A stretch of 64,000 bases of DNA from Euryodendron excelsum (GCA_033060915.1 CM065384.1:37085001-37149000), one strand, 5' to 3'. Positions 35,460 to 48,379 are shown, counted from the first letter of the stretch. A program made the numbers and translations. The notes: generated from the letters alone by a model not told the origin.

Positions 35460-36900
35460 GATATTTTATGTACTCAAAAATCTCTTCTAAAAAATCTCCT
35501 CTTAAAAATCTCTTTTCCAACATGCTTTCTAAAAACTCTCCATTCTCCTTTCCAAAGTTGTTTTCAAAAACTCCCTTCAAAAATTTATTTTTCAAAAACT
35601 CTTTTTCAAACTCCTTTCCAAAAACACTCCCCTTGAAATTCACTTTCTAAAAGTGCTCCATAGGTCTTCTTCCTAGAAAAACTCTTTCCAAGAACTCTTT
35701 CCAAAAACACCTTCTTCGAATTTACTTTCTAAAAACACTCTCTAAACGCTTTCCTAAAAATTTGCGTTCCAAAATCTCCTTTCTAGGATTTTTTTCCAAA
35801 AGTTCCTCTTTCCAAAAAACTCACTTTCTAAAAAATCTCCTTCTTTAGAGTCTAAGTCAAACCCTAGAACCCACAATTAAGAAACCCTAATTTTCCTTCC
35901 TAAAACATGATTTCTAATCCCTTATTTTGGCCTCAAAACCTAGGTTTCCAAAACCTTTTGTTTTCTATATCAAAACTATATATATTTCCAAAACCAATTT
36001 TCTACATCAAAAGTATAGTCTTCCCAAATCTAGGATTTCCAAAACTTCATTTTCCAAATCCATGCCAAATCCAGTCTCCCATTTAGGAAACTAGATCCTA
36101 TCCTCCATTTTTTGAAACAAAATCAAAACATCTCTTTTTAGAAACCAAATCCAATCCCTTGTTTTAGGAAATGGGAATCTCAATCCTTCCAAACCCAAAT
36201 CTTTCCTAATTAAACTCCTTCCTAATCTAGTACTTTTCTAAACCTTAAGTTTTCTAAACTTAAACTTTTAAATCTTTCTTTAAACTTTAAGCTTTCAAAC
36301 CTTTTTTAATTCCATCCCTTTCCAAATCTAAGTTTTCAAACCCTTCTTAAACTCAAAACCTTTCCTAATTTAAAGAATTTCTAAAACTCAAACTTTGAAT
36401 CTTTCTAAAATTCTAAACTTTCCTAAACTTCAAATCTTTCCAAATCTAAAACTTTCTAAGTTCGAAACTTTCTAAGTTCTAAACTTTCCAACTCTCAAAA
36501 CTTCCCAATTTCAAAACATTCTAAATTCAAAACTTTCTAATTTCAATACTTTCTTAAAACGAAACCTTTCCTAATTTCAAAACATTTCCTAATTTAAAAA
36601 CTTTCCTAATTCGAAAACTTTTTTAAAATGAAACTTTTCTAAAATAACACTTTCCTAAATTGAAACTTTCCTAATGCGAAACTTTCCAAAAATGACACTT
36701 TCCTATTTTGAAACTTTTCTAAATCGGACCTTTACTAATTCGAACCCTTCCTAAATCCAATCTTTCTTCAATCTTCCAAGTCCAACATTCGAGTCAAGTC
36801 TTTCTGAATCTTGAGTCCTTTCTAAGTCTTATCTTCCTAGGTCTAGGGTCTTTATTCTTCCATTTCAAATTCCAATATTCTATTCTAAATTCAAATCAAA
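35460..36900 (+). repeat. Degenerate CTTTCCTAAA/TTCAAAA array of A1
   Basis: Over 1.4 kb the plus strand is a loose array of 11-20 bp units such as TTTCCAAAAACTC and AACTTTCCTAATTTCAAA, with almost no G. It lies downstream of the TATA box and so in the predicted transcript. Equivalent arrays are at about 44920-46330 in A2 and 59020-60620 in A3. Confidence 0.8.
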
Positions 36901-36950
36901 TCTAAATTCCAATTCAATTTCTTTTTCTAATCAAACCTTCTCTTTTCTAT

Positions 36951-36964
36951 CGGACTCTTGTCCG
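36951..36964 (+). promoter_or_regulatory. Conserved hairpin CGGAC-tctt-GTCCG in A1
   Basis: A 5-bp stem with a four-base loop directly precedes the conserved AACTATGACTGACCTGATT segment. Counterparts: A2 46466-46479 and A3 60717-60730 with the same stem, and B1 31412-31425 with CGGGC/GCCCG. In B2 (52229-52242) the stem is broken. Confidence 0.6.
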
Positions 36965-37791
36965 AACTATGACTGACCTGATTCCTCAAAAAGGATACGT
37001 AGGCAACCCTCATAGGTGCGATCACAACCTTTTTTGAGCTTCTATTTCCACAACTTCTTTCAAATGTCTAATTCCACAACATTTTTCAAGTTTCTAATTC
37101 CATAATTTATTTGCAAGTTTCGAATTTCAAAAATCTATTTCTAAATCTCTATTTTCAATTTCTAAAACTTTCCAAAATCAAATCTAGCTTTTCAAATTTC
37201 TTTTTTTAAATCAAATCAGTCTCTTTCCAAATCTATTTTCCAACTTTCTTTTCTTTTCTTGCATATCATGCATTATGTCTTTTTAAATATTCTTTTCTAA
37301 AGTGGATAGGATTAGACCTTTGTTAGTTGAAGACTCTCATAGGTGAATTTAGGGTAAATAGACATGTAGGTACCGCAAGGGCGGGGTAGGGTGATGGCTT
37401 AGTGCGTCTTCCTTACACGTAACTAACCTTCGAACCTAAAATCACTGTTTTCAAAGACCAAAATAGAGTTTATTTTCAAAAAAGGGCTTAAATATTTTTC
37501 AAATGTTGCCAAACAACCTATTTTCTTAAAAACCCTCTCTAGAGGTAGTATTTTCAAAAGCCTTAAGTGTAGTCTTCGGATTATGCTTAGTTTTTAGGTG
37601 ACCTAATCACCTTAATCAAGTTAGGTGGCAACTCCAAATGTTTTCCAAAAGCCCTTTATTCAAATCTATTTTCAATTCAAACCTAGTCGCACTCATTCTT
37701 CTAGGAGGGTGAGTTTTAACGAGAGAGTATAGTGTTTTTTCCGCTTGTATGTGTATTCCTCGAGTGCGAAAAATCTGGACGCAACACCATG

Positions 37792-38685
37792 CCATCTGGT
37801 GTAATTAGGACTATGCCTGATCTTGCCCCTTATCGTTGGATGTTCCATCGATGAAGAGCTTTTAATTATTAGCAATCCATCTAAGCTCTAAAGGGGGGTC
37901 GTTCTCTGGTAGCTCGGTAGTTGGTGTTGGATTGGTTTCTTGTGGTAACTTAACAGAGAATTCAACAATAGAGTCGGTAAGTACCTGAACTTTTATTGCG
38001 AGATCTAGGCTGATACTTGATGTCAAATTCACCCAATTCTATCGCCCACTTTGATATTATGTCAAAGAAATCTGCTCTTCAAAAGAGGGTTTCAAATGGT
38101 GATTTGTGAGAACATTGATAGTATAGGCTCTAAAGTAATATACCAGCTTGGGTGATGCTATTACTAATGCAAGGGCCAACTTTTCCGAAGGTAGATACTT
38201 ACTTTCTGCCCTCAAAAGAGTTTTGCTAATATAGTAAACTGGCTTCTATTGCCTGTCTTGTTGCCAAAGTAGAACGGCACTAACTGCATCCTCTAAAACA
38301 ATCAGGTATAGATAGAGTTCATCATGCTTGAACGAAGTGGAAAAGAGTGGTGGTTGGGCCAGATAATTCTTTAGATTAGCAAGGACTTTATCACAATTTG
38401 GACCCCAACTAAGCCGCTCTTATTTTTTCAAAAGTTGAAAAAATGGTCGGCACTTATTTGAAGATTGGCTGATGAACTTGTTAAGAGTCGTTGTCATCCT
38501 AGTCAACTTTTGAACTTCCTTGATATTTTTCAAGGCCTAGATGTTCTGAATTGCACTGATTTGTTGTGAGTCTGCTTCAATTTCTCGGTGCGTAACCAAG
38601 AATCCTAAGAAATTCTCCAAACTTAAACTAAATATGCATTTCGAGGCATTCAACCTCATCTAGTACTTCATCAGGATGTCAAACA
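37792..38685 (-). pseudogene. Element G pol: RT thumb, connection and start of RNase H
   Basis: Read on the minus strand from 38685. It shows the part after the RT catalytic core (NKFISQSSNKCRPFFQLL, HDELYLYL, VSAVL), then the start of RNase H (LFIDGTSNDKG, VLITPDGM). A frameshift separates the last two motifs, and several stops interrupt the frame. Solo LTR C2 interrupts its upstream side and A1 its downstream side; RNase H continues at 26026. Confidence 0.82.
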
Positions 38686-40697
38686 TGTTGAATCAAGGTT
38701 GATTCCCATATTGATTTTGATGATAACTAAATCTTGTATTATTTTACTAATGCATTTACTTAGTGTGCAAATTAAGAAAGTTTATAATTTAGACTTTAAG
38801 TTCAATCTTAAGTATAATACTTGTCAAAGTAAATGTACAATAACTTCAAGATCAAGCAATGAACTCCAAGAGCCATGTAATGAACCAAACAGAGGATTGA
38901 CGCCTATCTCTACTATAAACAACTATTTTACATTCGAAGAGGTTGAAAGTGTTCAAATGAAGCTTTCATCATATATGCATAGACTCAATGAAGATTGACT
39001 TGCACTCAAAATAGATTGAAGACTTCATTAAAATGTGCAATGATCAATTGAAGATGAATTGATTGTTAAAGATGTTGAAAATGCTAAATTGAAGACTTCA
39101 TCAAGTATGCAAAGATCAATTTAAGATAATGTGATTGAAGTTGCTTAAGAAGAAAACTCACAATTATTGTCTGATCTCTACATGGAATCCAAGTGAAGAA
39201 TTCTTCTACAATATAAAGAATCAATGAAGACTAGATGTATGAAGAGATTTCATCATGCTTGCAAAAGTCTCATTGAAGTGATTTTAAAGAAAAAAGAAGA
39301 ATTGCTAGCAAAGAGAAGAAATCGGCAATGAAGCATTATAAAGCTCTACATAATTGAGGAAGCCCGACACTGAAAGAAATAGTGAAAGAGGAAGCTCTAC
39401 AAATGAAGAAGAAAAGATCAACATTGATTTAATGAAGCTCTGACAGTTTAAAAGTCAAGAGAAGATCAATAGCAAATGATTGATTCAATCCAAATTGAAT
39501 AGAAGTTAACTCTGATGAGTTAAAAGAGTTTAATTAATTAACATACCCCAAAGATGTACTCCTTGAAGATCTTATACTGCTGCTGAGATGATCTAGATCA
39601 TTGGAAGATAGAATGCAGATTTCTGGGTAATAAGCGGACTCATGAAAATGAGGAGTCGCCTCATAGAGACAGAAACAAAAGGCTTAAAGACCAAATAGAC
39701 AATGAGCAGACTCATGGAAATGAAGAGTCACCTTATGAACATAGAAGCAAAAGCCTGGAGACCAAGTAGACAATGAGTGAACTCATGGAAATGAAGAGTC
39801 GCCTCATGGAGACAGACGCAAAGGCTTGAAGATAAAATGAACAAAGAGCCGACTTCGGAAGATAAAGAGTCGCCTCGTGACAACATAAGCAAAGATGTAA
39901 AGACAGAATGAACAAGGAGCTGACTCATTAATATGAAGAACGGACTCATGGAGACAGTGAATAATATCTGGTAAATGCAGAAGCAGAAAATGTCAACTCC
40001 ACAATCCTGGAGCCGACCTCTGGGATATAACGGCTAGTTTTTCTAACGTTATAATGGACTGGGCGTGCATTAAATGAAGCCTAACAATCTCTAATGGATG
40101 GAATCAATACAGGGGTTTATATATAAGCTTTCAGCTGCATTTATAACAAGAAAGAGAGACAAGAAACAAGAATCACTGACTGATCAACCTGATATTCCTG
40201 AATATTCTTCATGTTTTCACCTGTGAGCTTTGATTGTATAATCTACTCTTGTTAGAGAGTTTGTGAGTTACTTGTATACTTTTATACACTTGTAAGTGAG
40301 AGTTTGAGAGTTCTCTTATGGAAGAAAAACTCTTGTAAGTTTGAGTGGAGCTTGAACAAAACCACTTGGAGGCTGAAGAACTCGGTGAGGAGTTTTTGTG
40401 CATAGTGAGTTGAGCACTTTGTCAATCAGCATCCCATTTGTAATTGAAGGTTACATAGTGGAAGAAGACTTCAAGGAGGTCTTGGGGTAAGGACATAAAC
40501 CATGGTTTGTAGTTGAACCTCGGTAAATCTGTGTGTTCTTTCTTATGCTTTGTTTTCTTTTCTTCTTCTGATTATATTGCATTACATATAGATTGATCAC
40601 TGTTACATTGGTTAGATTAATTTTAATAAATCTTAATTGTTATTTATCTTCGAAAAATCCAATTCACCCCCCTCTTGGGTTGTCTTTTGGGCCAACA
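38686..40697 (+). mobile_element. Solo LTR C2 (family C), inserted in G reverse transcriptase
   Basis: This 2012-bp unit begins TGTTGAATCAAGG and ends GGGCCAACA, between exact repeats AAACA (38681-38685 and 40698-40702). It aligns throughout with C1, including the 72-bp tandem repeats, a TATATATAA box (40118-40126) and the TTGAACCTCGGTAAATCTGTG 3' region. Confidence 0.85.
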
Positions 40698-40702
40698 AAA
40701 CA

Positions 40703-42098
40703 CACATTTTAAGTTGCCAAGGTAGAGCCCGCCGACCTTGCTTTTGACACCATGTCATCAATATAAACTTCTACTGTACTAATGATATGCTCTTTGAACA
40801 TCTTCGTGACCAATCTTTGGTAGGTAGCATTGGTGTTCTTCAACCCAAAGGGAAAAACTTTGTAGAAAAAAATACCCTCAGGGTGATAAAGGCAGTCTTT
40901 TTTTATTGTCATTGTGGAGTGGTATTTGGTGAGAAGCTCATTCTTTCATATCCAGCTATTACATCCACGAGTTGGTCAATCTTTGAAAAAGGGAAAAGGT
41001 CCTTGGGGCATGCTCTGTTTAGATCAGTGAAGTCCATACACACCCTCCATTTGTCATTCTTCTTCTTTACCATTACTATGTTGGACAGCCAGCTTGGGTA
41101 GAAGACTTTCCTACTTGCCCCCGCTTTAAGGAGTCTTTCTACCTCCTCGATTACTGCATCCACAAGTTATGTAGCTTCTTTCCTTCCTTTTTGGACCACA
41201 GGTCAACACTGTGGGTTAACATTGAGTCTATGGCATGCTACCTCTTGATCAATCCACAGCATGTCATAAGGGGTCCAGGCAAAGATTTTTATGTAGCACG
41301 TCAGCAGTTCAATTAGTAATTTTTCTTCAATCTTGAACAGGGAAGTACCGATAACAAAATACTTCTCCTTATCATGTTGATATATCTCCACTCTCTTTAG
41401 GTCTTCCACGGCCTTCTTTTTAGGTGTTTGCTTGACATCATCGATGGTGGGCTTATTCTCATGGAGCTCTATCAATTGGACCTTGACTGCTTTTACTTTT
41501 GCGGCGCAAACTATCAAAAAACATTGCTTGGCTACCACCTGATCTCCTCGGACTCCCTGACTCCTTTAGGGTTGGAAAGCGAATCAGTTGATAGTAGGTG
41601 GACAGTATGACTTTCATAAGGTACAACCACATCTGACCTATGATTACATTATAGGGGAAGACATGTTGACCACTAGAAACTCTGTTTGAAGTGTAATTCT
41701 TGCTGCAATTACTGGGATTGTCACCTTTCCCAGTGGCCAGACTAGGTCCGAATTGAAGCTGATCAGAGGGTTGAGGAATGGCTGCAGGTCAGAATCCTTT
41801 AACTACATCTTCTTCAAGAGGTCGTAATACATGACTTCAGATGAGCTCCATTGATAGATCAGAATTTTCCTGACATCACAATCCCCCGGTCACAATGTCA
41901 CCACCAGTGCATCATTATGGGGTGTTTGAGCTCCTACTAAGTCATCGTCAATAAAGGTTATGGCTTTAGCACTACTGCTGATTTTGACATTCTTGATTGG
42001 AGGCTCGGTTTGCATTACTTCCCTTAGGTGTGCTACTTTCTAGATCTCGGCTCGATACTTGTGAGATCTACCTTTACCGACCCCGCCGATCCATGCAA
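40703..42098 (-). pseudogene. Element G pol: protease and reverse transcriptase remnants
   Basis: Read on the minus strand from 42098. A retropepsin-like part spans about 41600-42000 (RKILIYQWSSSEVMYYDLL); the catalytic DTGS is not intact. A linker follows (41203-41538), then the RT fingers at 40909-41163 (KNDKWRVCMDFTDLNRACPK). After a frameshift comes the palm at 40709-40912 (FGLKNTNATYQRL) with the catalytic YIDD motif. Solo LTR A2 lies upstream and C2 interrupts just after the YIDD region. Confidence 0.85.
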
Positions 42099-43223
42099 TA
42101 CTATGTAAGCACCCCATTTTTGACCACTCGACAGTCTACGCTCCGTCCAGACTTGTACTCAAGTCAATATGGACGTATTCCAATCGAAATCAACTCTCTA
42201 AGTCTAATCTCATCTAGTCATCGCTTCGCGGGCCCACCAGGCCCAAATAGAGGCAAAATGAGCAAAATGCCCTTAGGGGGCATTGTCATTTCCAATTCCA
42301 ATTCTAATCCCTCTTTCGAGACAATTGCGAGACAATTGATTCCTCGAGACCGTAAATCTATTCCAAATCAGGCACGTCTTTCCGAAAACGGTAAGTCCCC
42401 TTTCCAATTCCAAATCAGGCACGTCTTTCCGACGACGATAAGACCCTATTCCAATTCTAATCCCTCTCTCGAGACAGTTGATTCCTCGAGACGGTAAATC
42501 TACTCCAATCAGGCACGTATTTCCGAAGACGGTAAGTCCCATTTCCAAGTCCAATTCCAATTCCAATCCTTCTCTCGAGACAGTTGATTCCTCGAGACGG
42601 TCCGGCACATTTTTCGAAGAAAATCTCTTCGAAACGATAAGTCCCTTTAAACCTATCGACCAGGACAAGACCCAAAGTCCCCTAGATGGTAGAACGGTCC
42701 ACCTTTGGCGCCTGCTAGCCCGCCAAAGCAGAAATGTTCGTTTTAGGCATACCTTTCGAGAAAGTTAACTTCTCAAGCGCTAAGTCCCTTTAGCAACTTG
42801 CTGAGATCAAGCAATCTCGGGAATGATCGCGAACCATCAGAGTAGCGAAAATACTCACAAACATTACAACCATTAGAGTAGTAGAAATACTCATCAGCAG
42901 GTCGATATAGGGAATTGCCAACAAACCCCCATATCACGCGACTGCCATCGGAGTGGCAGAAACACTTAAAACCCAGGTTAATACTGGTGCCTGCTAGCCC
43001 ACTTCGGTAAAAAAATGACCAAACTGCCCCTTGGGCCTTTTCCGGCATGTTTTTCGAGAACACACCTGAGTCTTCAGAATGGTAAGTCCAACCTTCTAAA
43101 ATTGTCTTAAAAGCAATCCGGCACGATTAGGTGCCTTCTAGTCAGTTTCGGGCCAGTTCCGAGACTTTCCGGTTAAGATGACCATTTTGCCCCTAGGCAT
43201 CCGAACACCCCGGGGACCACACC

Positions 43224-43695
43224 GGCTCTGGGTATCAAACCTGTAACCTTCCGAGAATACTTCTTGTAGTATTCTCAACCTTCCTCTATCTTTCCAGATC
43301 ATTCCGAGTCAATTTCGGCAAACCCGGTGCAAAATGACCATTTTGCCCCTGGTGGGCCGGTCACCATTTTATAGCAACGCCGGCTCTGGGTATCAAACCG
43401 GTAACCTCCTGAGATTGCTTCTTATAGTATTCTCAACCTTCCTCTATCTTTCCGGATCATTTCAAGTCAGTTCGGGCAAATCCGATGCAAAATGACTTTT
43501 TGCCCCTAGTGTGCCGGTCACTTTTTTCGACCACACCGGCTCTGGGTATCAAACTAGAAAGCCTTTGGGAACATTCTGAATAATGTTTCCAAAATCTCGA
43601 GTCTTCTTCCGGGACAGTCCGAGTTCGTCCCAGCAGCCTCCCGATCCGATTGACCGTTTTGCCCTTAAAGGCCCGGTCAACCTTTCCGACACATC
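43224..43695 (+). repeat. 157-bp tandem repeat in A2 (three copies)
   Basis: GGCTCTGGGTATCAAAC recurs at 43224, 43382 and 43538, with spacings of 158 and 156 bp. It is the same unit as at 27048 in A1 and 57127 in A3. Confidence 0.82.
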
Positions 43696-44027
43696 CTATC
43701 TTCATTTTTCAAGTCAAATACCACCGGGACACTATTCTAAGTGTTCCTGCCCTTTTTTAGCCTACTGGGCCATTCCCGGTCCCTTAAATCATTCCCGGAC
43801 TTTCTGGAGTCACTCCTAGTGAAGCAAGGCAAGAAATTGCATGGTAGTCACTAGTACAGGCGCCCAAATTTGTCAAAGATAGGTTGCTTGCCGACCTAAA
43901 CACTTTCCTAACTAGCTGGCACCACTAGCAGTGGCGCCAAGCCAAGAAATGGCCTAGCGCCACTCCTAGTGGGGCTAAGAGGAAAATTAGCCTGGCGCCA
44001 CTGCAACAGACAGGTCTATCCCATTTC

Positions 44028-44035
44028 TATAAATA
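44028..44035 (+). promoter_or_regulatory. TATA box of LTR A2
   Basis: TATAAATA in TTCTATAAATACAGAGCCTC. Upstream are CCACT-agc-AGTGG (43922-43934) and a GCGCCACT-cct-AGTGGGGC inverted repeat (43957-43975). Confidence 0.72.
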
Positions 44036-47000
44036 CAGAGCCTCTTCCAGCGTGAAGGAGGTCCGCAAACTCAGTCTAAAAATCCTATATTTCGATATAC
44101 AGAGCTCGTACACTCCCAAAACCCTAGTTTCTCTAGGTTTTCCAAACCCTAGCCACCATACACTAAACCTTAGCCTCCTATACACTCTCATACACTTATA
44201 CACTAGCCTCCAACCTTCCTTTGAAGACTTGAAAGGCTGCAATCTGAAGGTTTGAAGATTGATGATGAACTCTTGAAGATTGAAGTGAAGATTGAAGCAA
44301 GACAAGCAAAGCAAAGCAAAACGCGCAAAGCTAAGCAAAATAAAGAAGATACAAGGTAGGCTTCTTATTTAAATTTCCGTACTTTCCCCATCTCTCTTCT
44401 CTCTCCTAACCCACTTGGGTTTTCTCTATTTTAATCCCCCATCTCTTTCCCCCCTTTCTTTGCATGCTTGAAACAAAGGGACTCCCAGTCCATGTGTAGG
44501 ATTAGACTATTGGAGGGTCACCGTGTCAGGGGCTTTCTTTTAGTCTAACCGAAGATCACATGGGTTTGGCCCCCTTGATTATATGGTGAAGCCTTAACCT
44601 TGTATGTTCATGATCCCAAATTTGCATTGTGCATATCATGATCTTGCATTTTTCAAAAATCGTTTTCAAACTTGTTTTCAAAGTTTGCATTAAACTTGTT
44701 TTCAAAATTGCATCAAAATCTCCTTTTTCAAAACTTGTTTTCAAAATCACAATCCTAGGGTAATTCTAGCCTTTCCATGGCTAGGGTTGCTTTAGGAAAG
44801 TGTTACATTTAAAGTGACTTTTATGGTCTATATTTTCAAATCTTGTTGTTTTCAAAACTACTTTATTGGTTCTACCCTCTTATGGTTAGAATCACTTTCA
44901 GAAAGTGAGACATTTTTATACTTTCCAAAAACTCCCTTTTTAAAAGTCTCTCTTTCTAAAACCCTCGTTTTCAATATGCTTTTCAAAAACTCTTCTTTCC
45001 AAAATTGGTTTCAAAAACTCCCTCCAAAAATCTACTTTCCAAAACTTCTCTTTTCGAACTCCTTTCCAAAACACTCACCTTAAAATTCGTTTTCTTAAAA
45101 ACTCTTTCCAAAACAATCTTTCCAAAAACTTTCTTAAAGTTTTCCTAATTCCAAAACTTCCTTCCTAACATTCTTTTCAAAATACGCTTTCTAAAAAACT
45201 CCTCTCTAGGATTTCCTTCCAAAAATTTGTTTCCAAAAACACACTTTCCAAAAATTCTTTCCTTAGAGCCCAAGTCAAGCCCTAGAGCTAACAATTAGAA
45301 AACTCTAATTTTCTTCCCAAAAACATGGTTTTTAAACTTGCCTTAAAACCTAGGTTTCCAAAACCTCCTGTTTTCTACATCAAAATTACATATTTCCAAA
45401 ACCTCTTTTCTACGTCAAAACTATAGCTTTCCAAATCTAGGGTTTCTAAAACTTTCCCTTTCCAAATCCTTGTAAAATCAAATCTTCCCTTTAAAAAACC
45501 AAATCCAATCTCCCGTTTAGGAAACTGGATCCAATCCTCCGTTTTTGGAAACTAAATCAAACCTTCTTTTTTAGAAACAAAATCTAATCTCTTGTTTTAG
45601 GAAATAGGAATCTTAACTCTTCCTAGTCTAAATCTCTCATATTTCAACTCTCTGCTAATTTCCTACCTTTCTAAACCATAAGTTTCCTAAAATTTTCAAA
45701 TCTTTCCTTAAACATTAGGTCTTTCACATCTTTCCTAATTCAACCCTTTCTTAATTCTATCCATCCTCAAATCTTAACTTTCCAAATTTAAGTTTTCAAA
45801 CATTTCCTAAACTCAAACCTTTCCTAATCTCAAGATCTTCTAAAACTCTAAAACTTTCTAAATCTTAAACTTTCTAAATTTCAAATCTTTCCAAATTCAA
45901 AACTTTCTTAAGTTAAATCTTTTTATACTTCCTAAATCTTTCTAAAACTCTAAACTTTCCTAAAACTTCAAATCTTTCCAAATCTAAAACTTTCTAAACT
46001 CAAACTTTCTTGGTTTCAAAACCTTTCCTATTTCAAACCCTTTCTTAAAATGAAACTCCCTTAATTCAAAACTTTCCTAAGTTGAAACTTTCTAAATTCA
46101 AAACTATCCAATTTCAAAACTTTCTTAAAATGAAATGTTTCCTATTTCAAAACTTTCCTAAAATGAAACCTTCCTAAAATGACACTTTCCTAATTTGAAC
46201 CTTTCCTAATTCGAACATTTCCTAAATCCAATCTTTTCAAATCTTCCAAGCCCAACATTCGAGTCAAATCTTTTCTAAAATCTTTCCAAGTGAAGTCCAA
46301 TCCTTCTTTTCTAAGTTCCTAAGTCTAGGTTTCCTAAAACCAAGTCTTTCAACACTAATCTTTTCAAATCTTCCAATCAAAGTCCAAATTTCCTATTCTT
46401 TCAATTCTAATTCTAATTCCAATTCCAACTTCAACTCTCTTCCAGTCATACCTTCTATTTTCTATCGGACTCTAGTCCGAACTACGACTGACCTGATTCT
46501 TCCAAAAGGATACGTAGGTAACCCTCATGGGTACGGTCTCCACATTTTCCAAATCTCAAATTCCACAATCTTTTCAAATCTCCAATCTATTTTCAAACTT
46601 TCAATTTCAAATTTCTATTTCCAAATCTCTATTTCTAATTTTTCAAACTTTCCAATTTCAAATCTATCCTTTCAAATCTCTGTTTTGAAATCAAATCAAA
46701 TTCTTTTCAAATCTATTTTCAAATCAAGTCTCTTTTCTTGCACTGGCATATCATGCATCATGTTAGTTTCTTTTCAAACCTTGTTTTTTAAAGTGGATAG
46801 GATTGAACTATAGTTAGTTAAAGACTCTCATAGGTGAATCTAGGGTAGATTGACATGTAGGTACCGCAAGGGTGGGGTAGGGTGATGGCTTAGTTCGTTT
46901 TCCCTTCACGTAACCAACCTCCGAACCTAGATCACTGTTTTCGAAAGACCAAAACGGAGTTATTTTCTAAAAAGGGCTAAATATTTTTCAAAGGTTGCCA

Positions 47001-47290
47001 AACAAGTTTTCTTAAAAACCCTCTCTTAAGGAGATATTTTCAAAATCGTTTTCCAAAACCCTAAGTATAGTTTTCGAATTATGCTTAGTTTTTAGGTGAC
47101 CTAACTCACCTTAATCAAGTTAGGTGACGACTCCAAATCTTTTCTAAAAGCCCTTTATTCAAATCAATTTTCAATTCAGACATAGTCGCACTCATTCTTC
47201 TAGGAGGGTGAGTTCTAACGAGAGAGTACAATATTTTTTTCACTTGCGTGTGTATTCCTCGAGTGCGAAAAATCTGGATGTGACATACTA

Positions 47291-48206
47291 CAATTACCCT
47301 GGGTAGCTCTGTCTGGGCTTCCTTTTGTGGGGCACTGTCTTGCTTGCTTTGCTCTACTTCTTGCATAGTTTTTTTTTTGTCAATATAATAGTCAAGGTGG
47401 CTAGCATTCGCTAGCTTTTCCAAATGAGTTTTGAGGTATCTGTAGTGGTCCGTCTGGTGCCCCTTTTCCTTGAGGTAGGAGTAAAACTTTGTTTAATCCC
47501 ATGCTATGGGCTCTCATGCTAATTTTGATGGCCACTTGAAAAACGTTTTGCCCTGAATCTGGGGTAGAATCTTAAAGATCAGGTCCTTAAAGACCACGTT
47601 AACCCCTCCAATTGTTTTTTGCCTTGGTTATTGTTTTCTTCGCATTGGGGCTTTTTATTTTCCCTTCTGTCTTATTTATCTGGCTTCTCGCCAACCCTTT
47701 CTTAGATCAAGTATGAAATATCTTCTTCTACTCTGGCGTACTGTTTAATTCTTAATATCATGTCTTGTACCCCAGTAACTGGTTTTTTCATTAGGGATTG
47801 CCTCAATCGATGCTCCTTGGGAAGACCGATCTTAAATTGTATGATGGCCAGCTGCTTGCTGCACTCCTCAATTTCGTTGTAGGTTAGCAAGTAGTCTGAA
47901 TAAAATATAGTAGCTCGTTGTAGGTCGTCGTAAATAAGTTGCTCGCTGCGCTCCTCAATCTGGTTGTCGTTACTCGTCTTGCATATGTTCGTAACCCATC
48001 TTTATCTTTTTTCTGTAAGGTTAGTAAGCAGTCTGCCTCCTTAAGTCGCTTACTGTTTGCGATGAAACGAGCAGTGAATAGCTTGGCGAGTTGTCTCCAA
48101 CTTGCTATTGATCTAGATGGCAATTTGTCAAACCATCATAAACTACTTCTCCAAGACTTGATAGAAAAACTTGGCACATTAGGGACTAGTCTCCACTCTA
48201 CAATGC
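47291..48206 (-). pseudogene. Element G gag, C-terminal part
   Basis: Read on the minus strand from 48206. The retrotransposon gag core appears at 47884-48123 (SWRQLAKLFTARFIANSKR) and 47702-47890 (CSKQLAIIQFKIGLPKEH). A segment with THLEKLANASHLDYYID follows at about 47370-47420, where Tat-type gag has its nucleocapsid part. Stops and frameshifts are frequent. B2 interrupts it upstream and A2 downstream. Confidence 0.8.
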
Positions 48207-48379
48207 TATAAGCACCCCATTTTTACTCGCTCGCCAGTCTCCGGCCCTGCCGGATTTAGTTTTCAAACCTCACAGTACGTGAGATGGGTCTTTCAAATTC
48301 TAATCCAATCAACTAATCGCTTCCTGGACCCACAGGGCCCAACTGAAGCCATAAACATCATCATGCCCCTAGGCATTCT

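Larger units (their letters stand above)
26027..37786 (+). mobile_element. Solo LTR A1 (family A, Ogre/Tat-like), containing B1 and C1
   Basis: It begins TGTAAGCACC and ends GACGCAACA, flanked by TCATG (26022-26026) and CCATG (37787-37791), a one-mismatch 5-bp duplication inside the RNase H of G. Removing B1 and C1 leaves about 4.87 kb. It has no LTR pair, gag or pol, but has a TATA box at 32335, so it fits a solo LTR. Landmarks shared with A2 and A3, in order: hairpin-rich GGTAAGTCC units, 157-bp repeats, TATA box, a CTTTCCTAAA-type degenerate array, then GAACTACGACTGACCTGATT ahead of GATACGTAGGCAACC. The last motif is typical, from memory, of Tat/Ogre LTRs. The lineage is inference. Confidence 0.82.
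42104..47285 (+). mobile_element. Solo LTR A2 (family A), inserted in element G
   Basis: This 5182-bp uninterrupted family A unit begins TGTAAGCACCCC and ends GGATGTGACA, between exact repeats TACTA (42099-42103 and 47286-47290). It is the best reference copy of family A. U3 hairpin units run from about 42360 to 42970, the 157-bp repeats follow, and the TATA box is at 44028. The CTTTCCTAAA array spans about 44920-46330, the CGGAC hairpin starts at 46466, and an ACCTAACT/AGTTAGGT-like inverted repeat lies near 47098-47126. No coding region. Confidence 0.87.
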
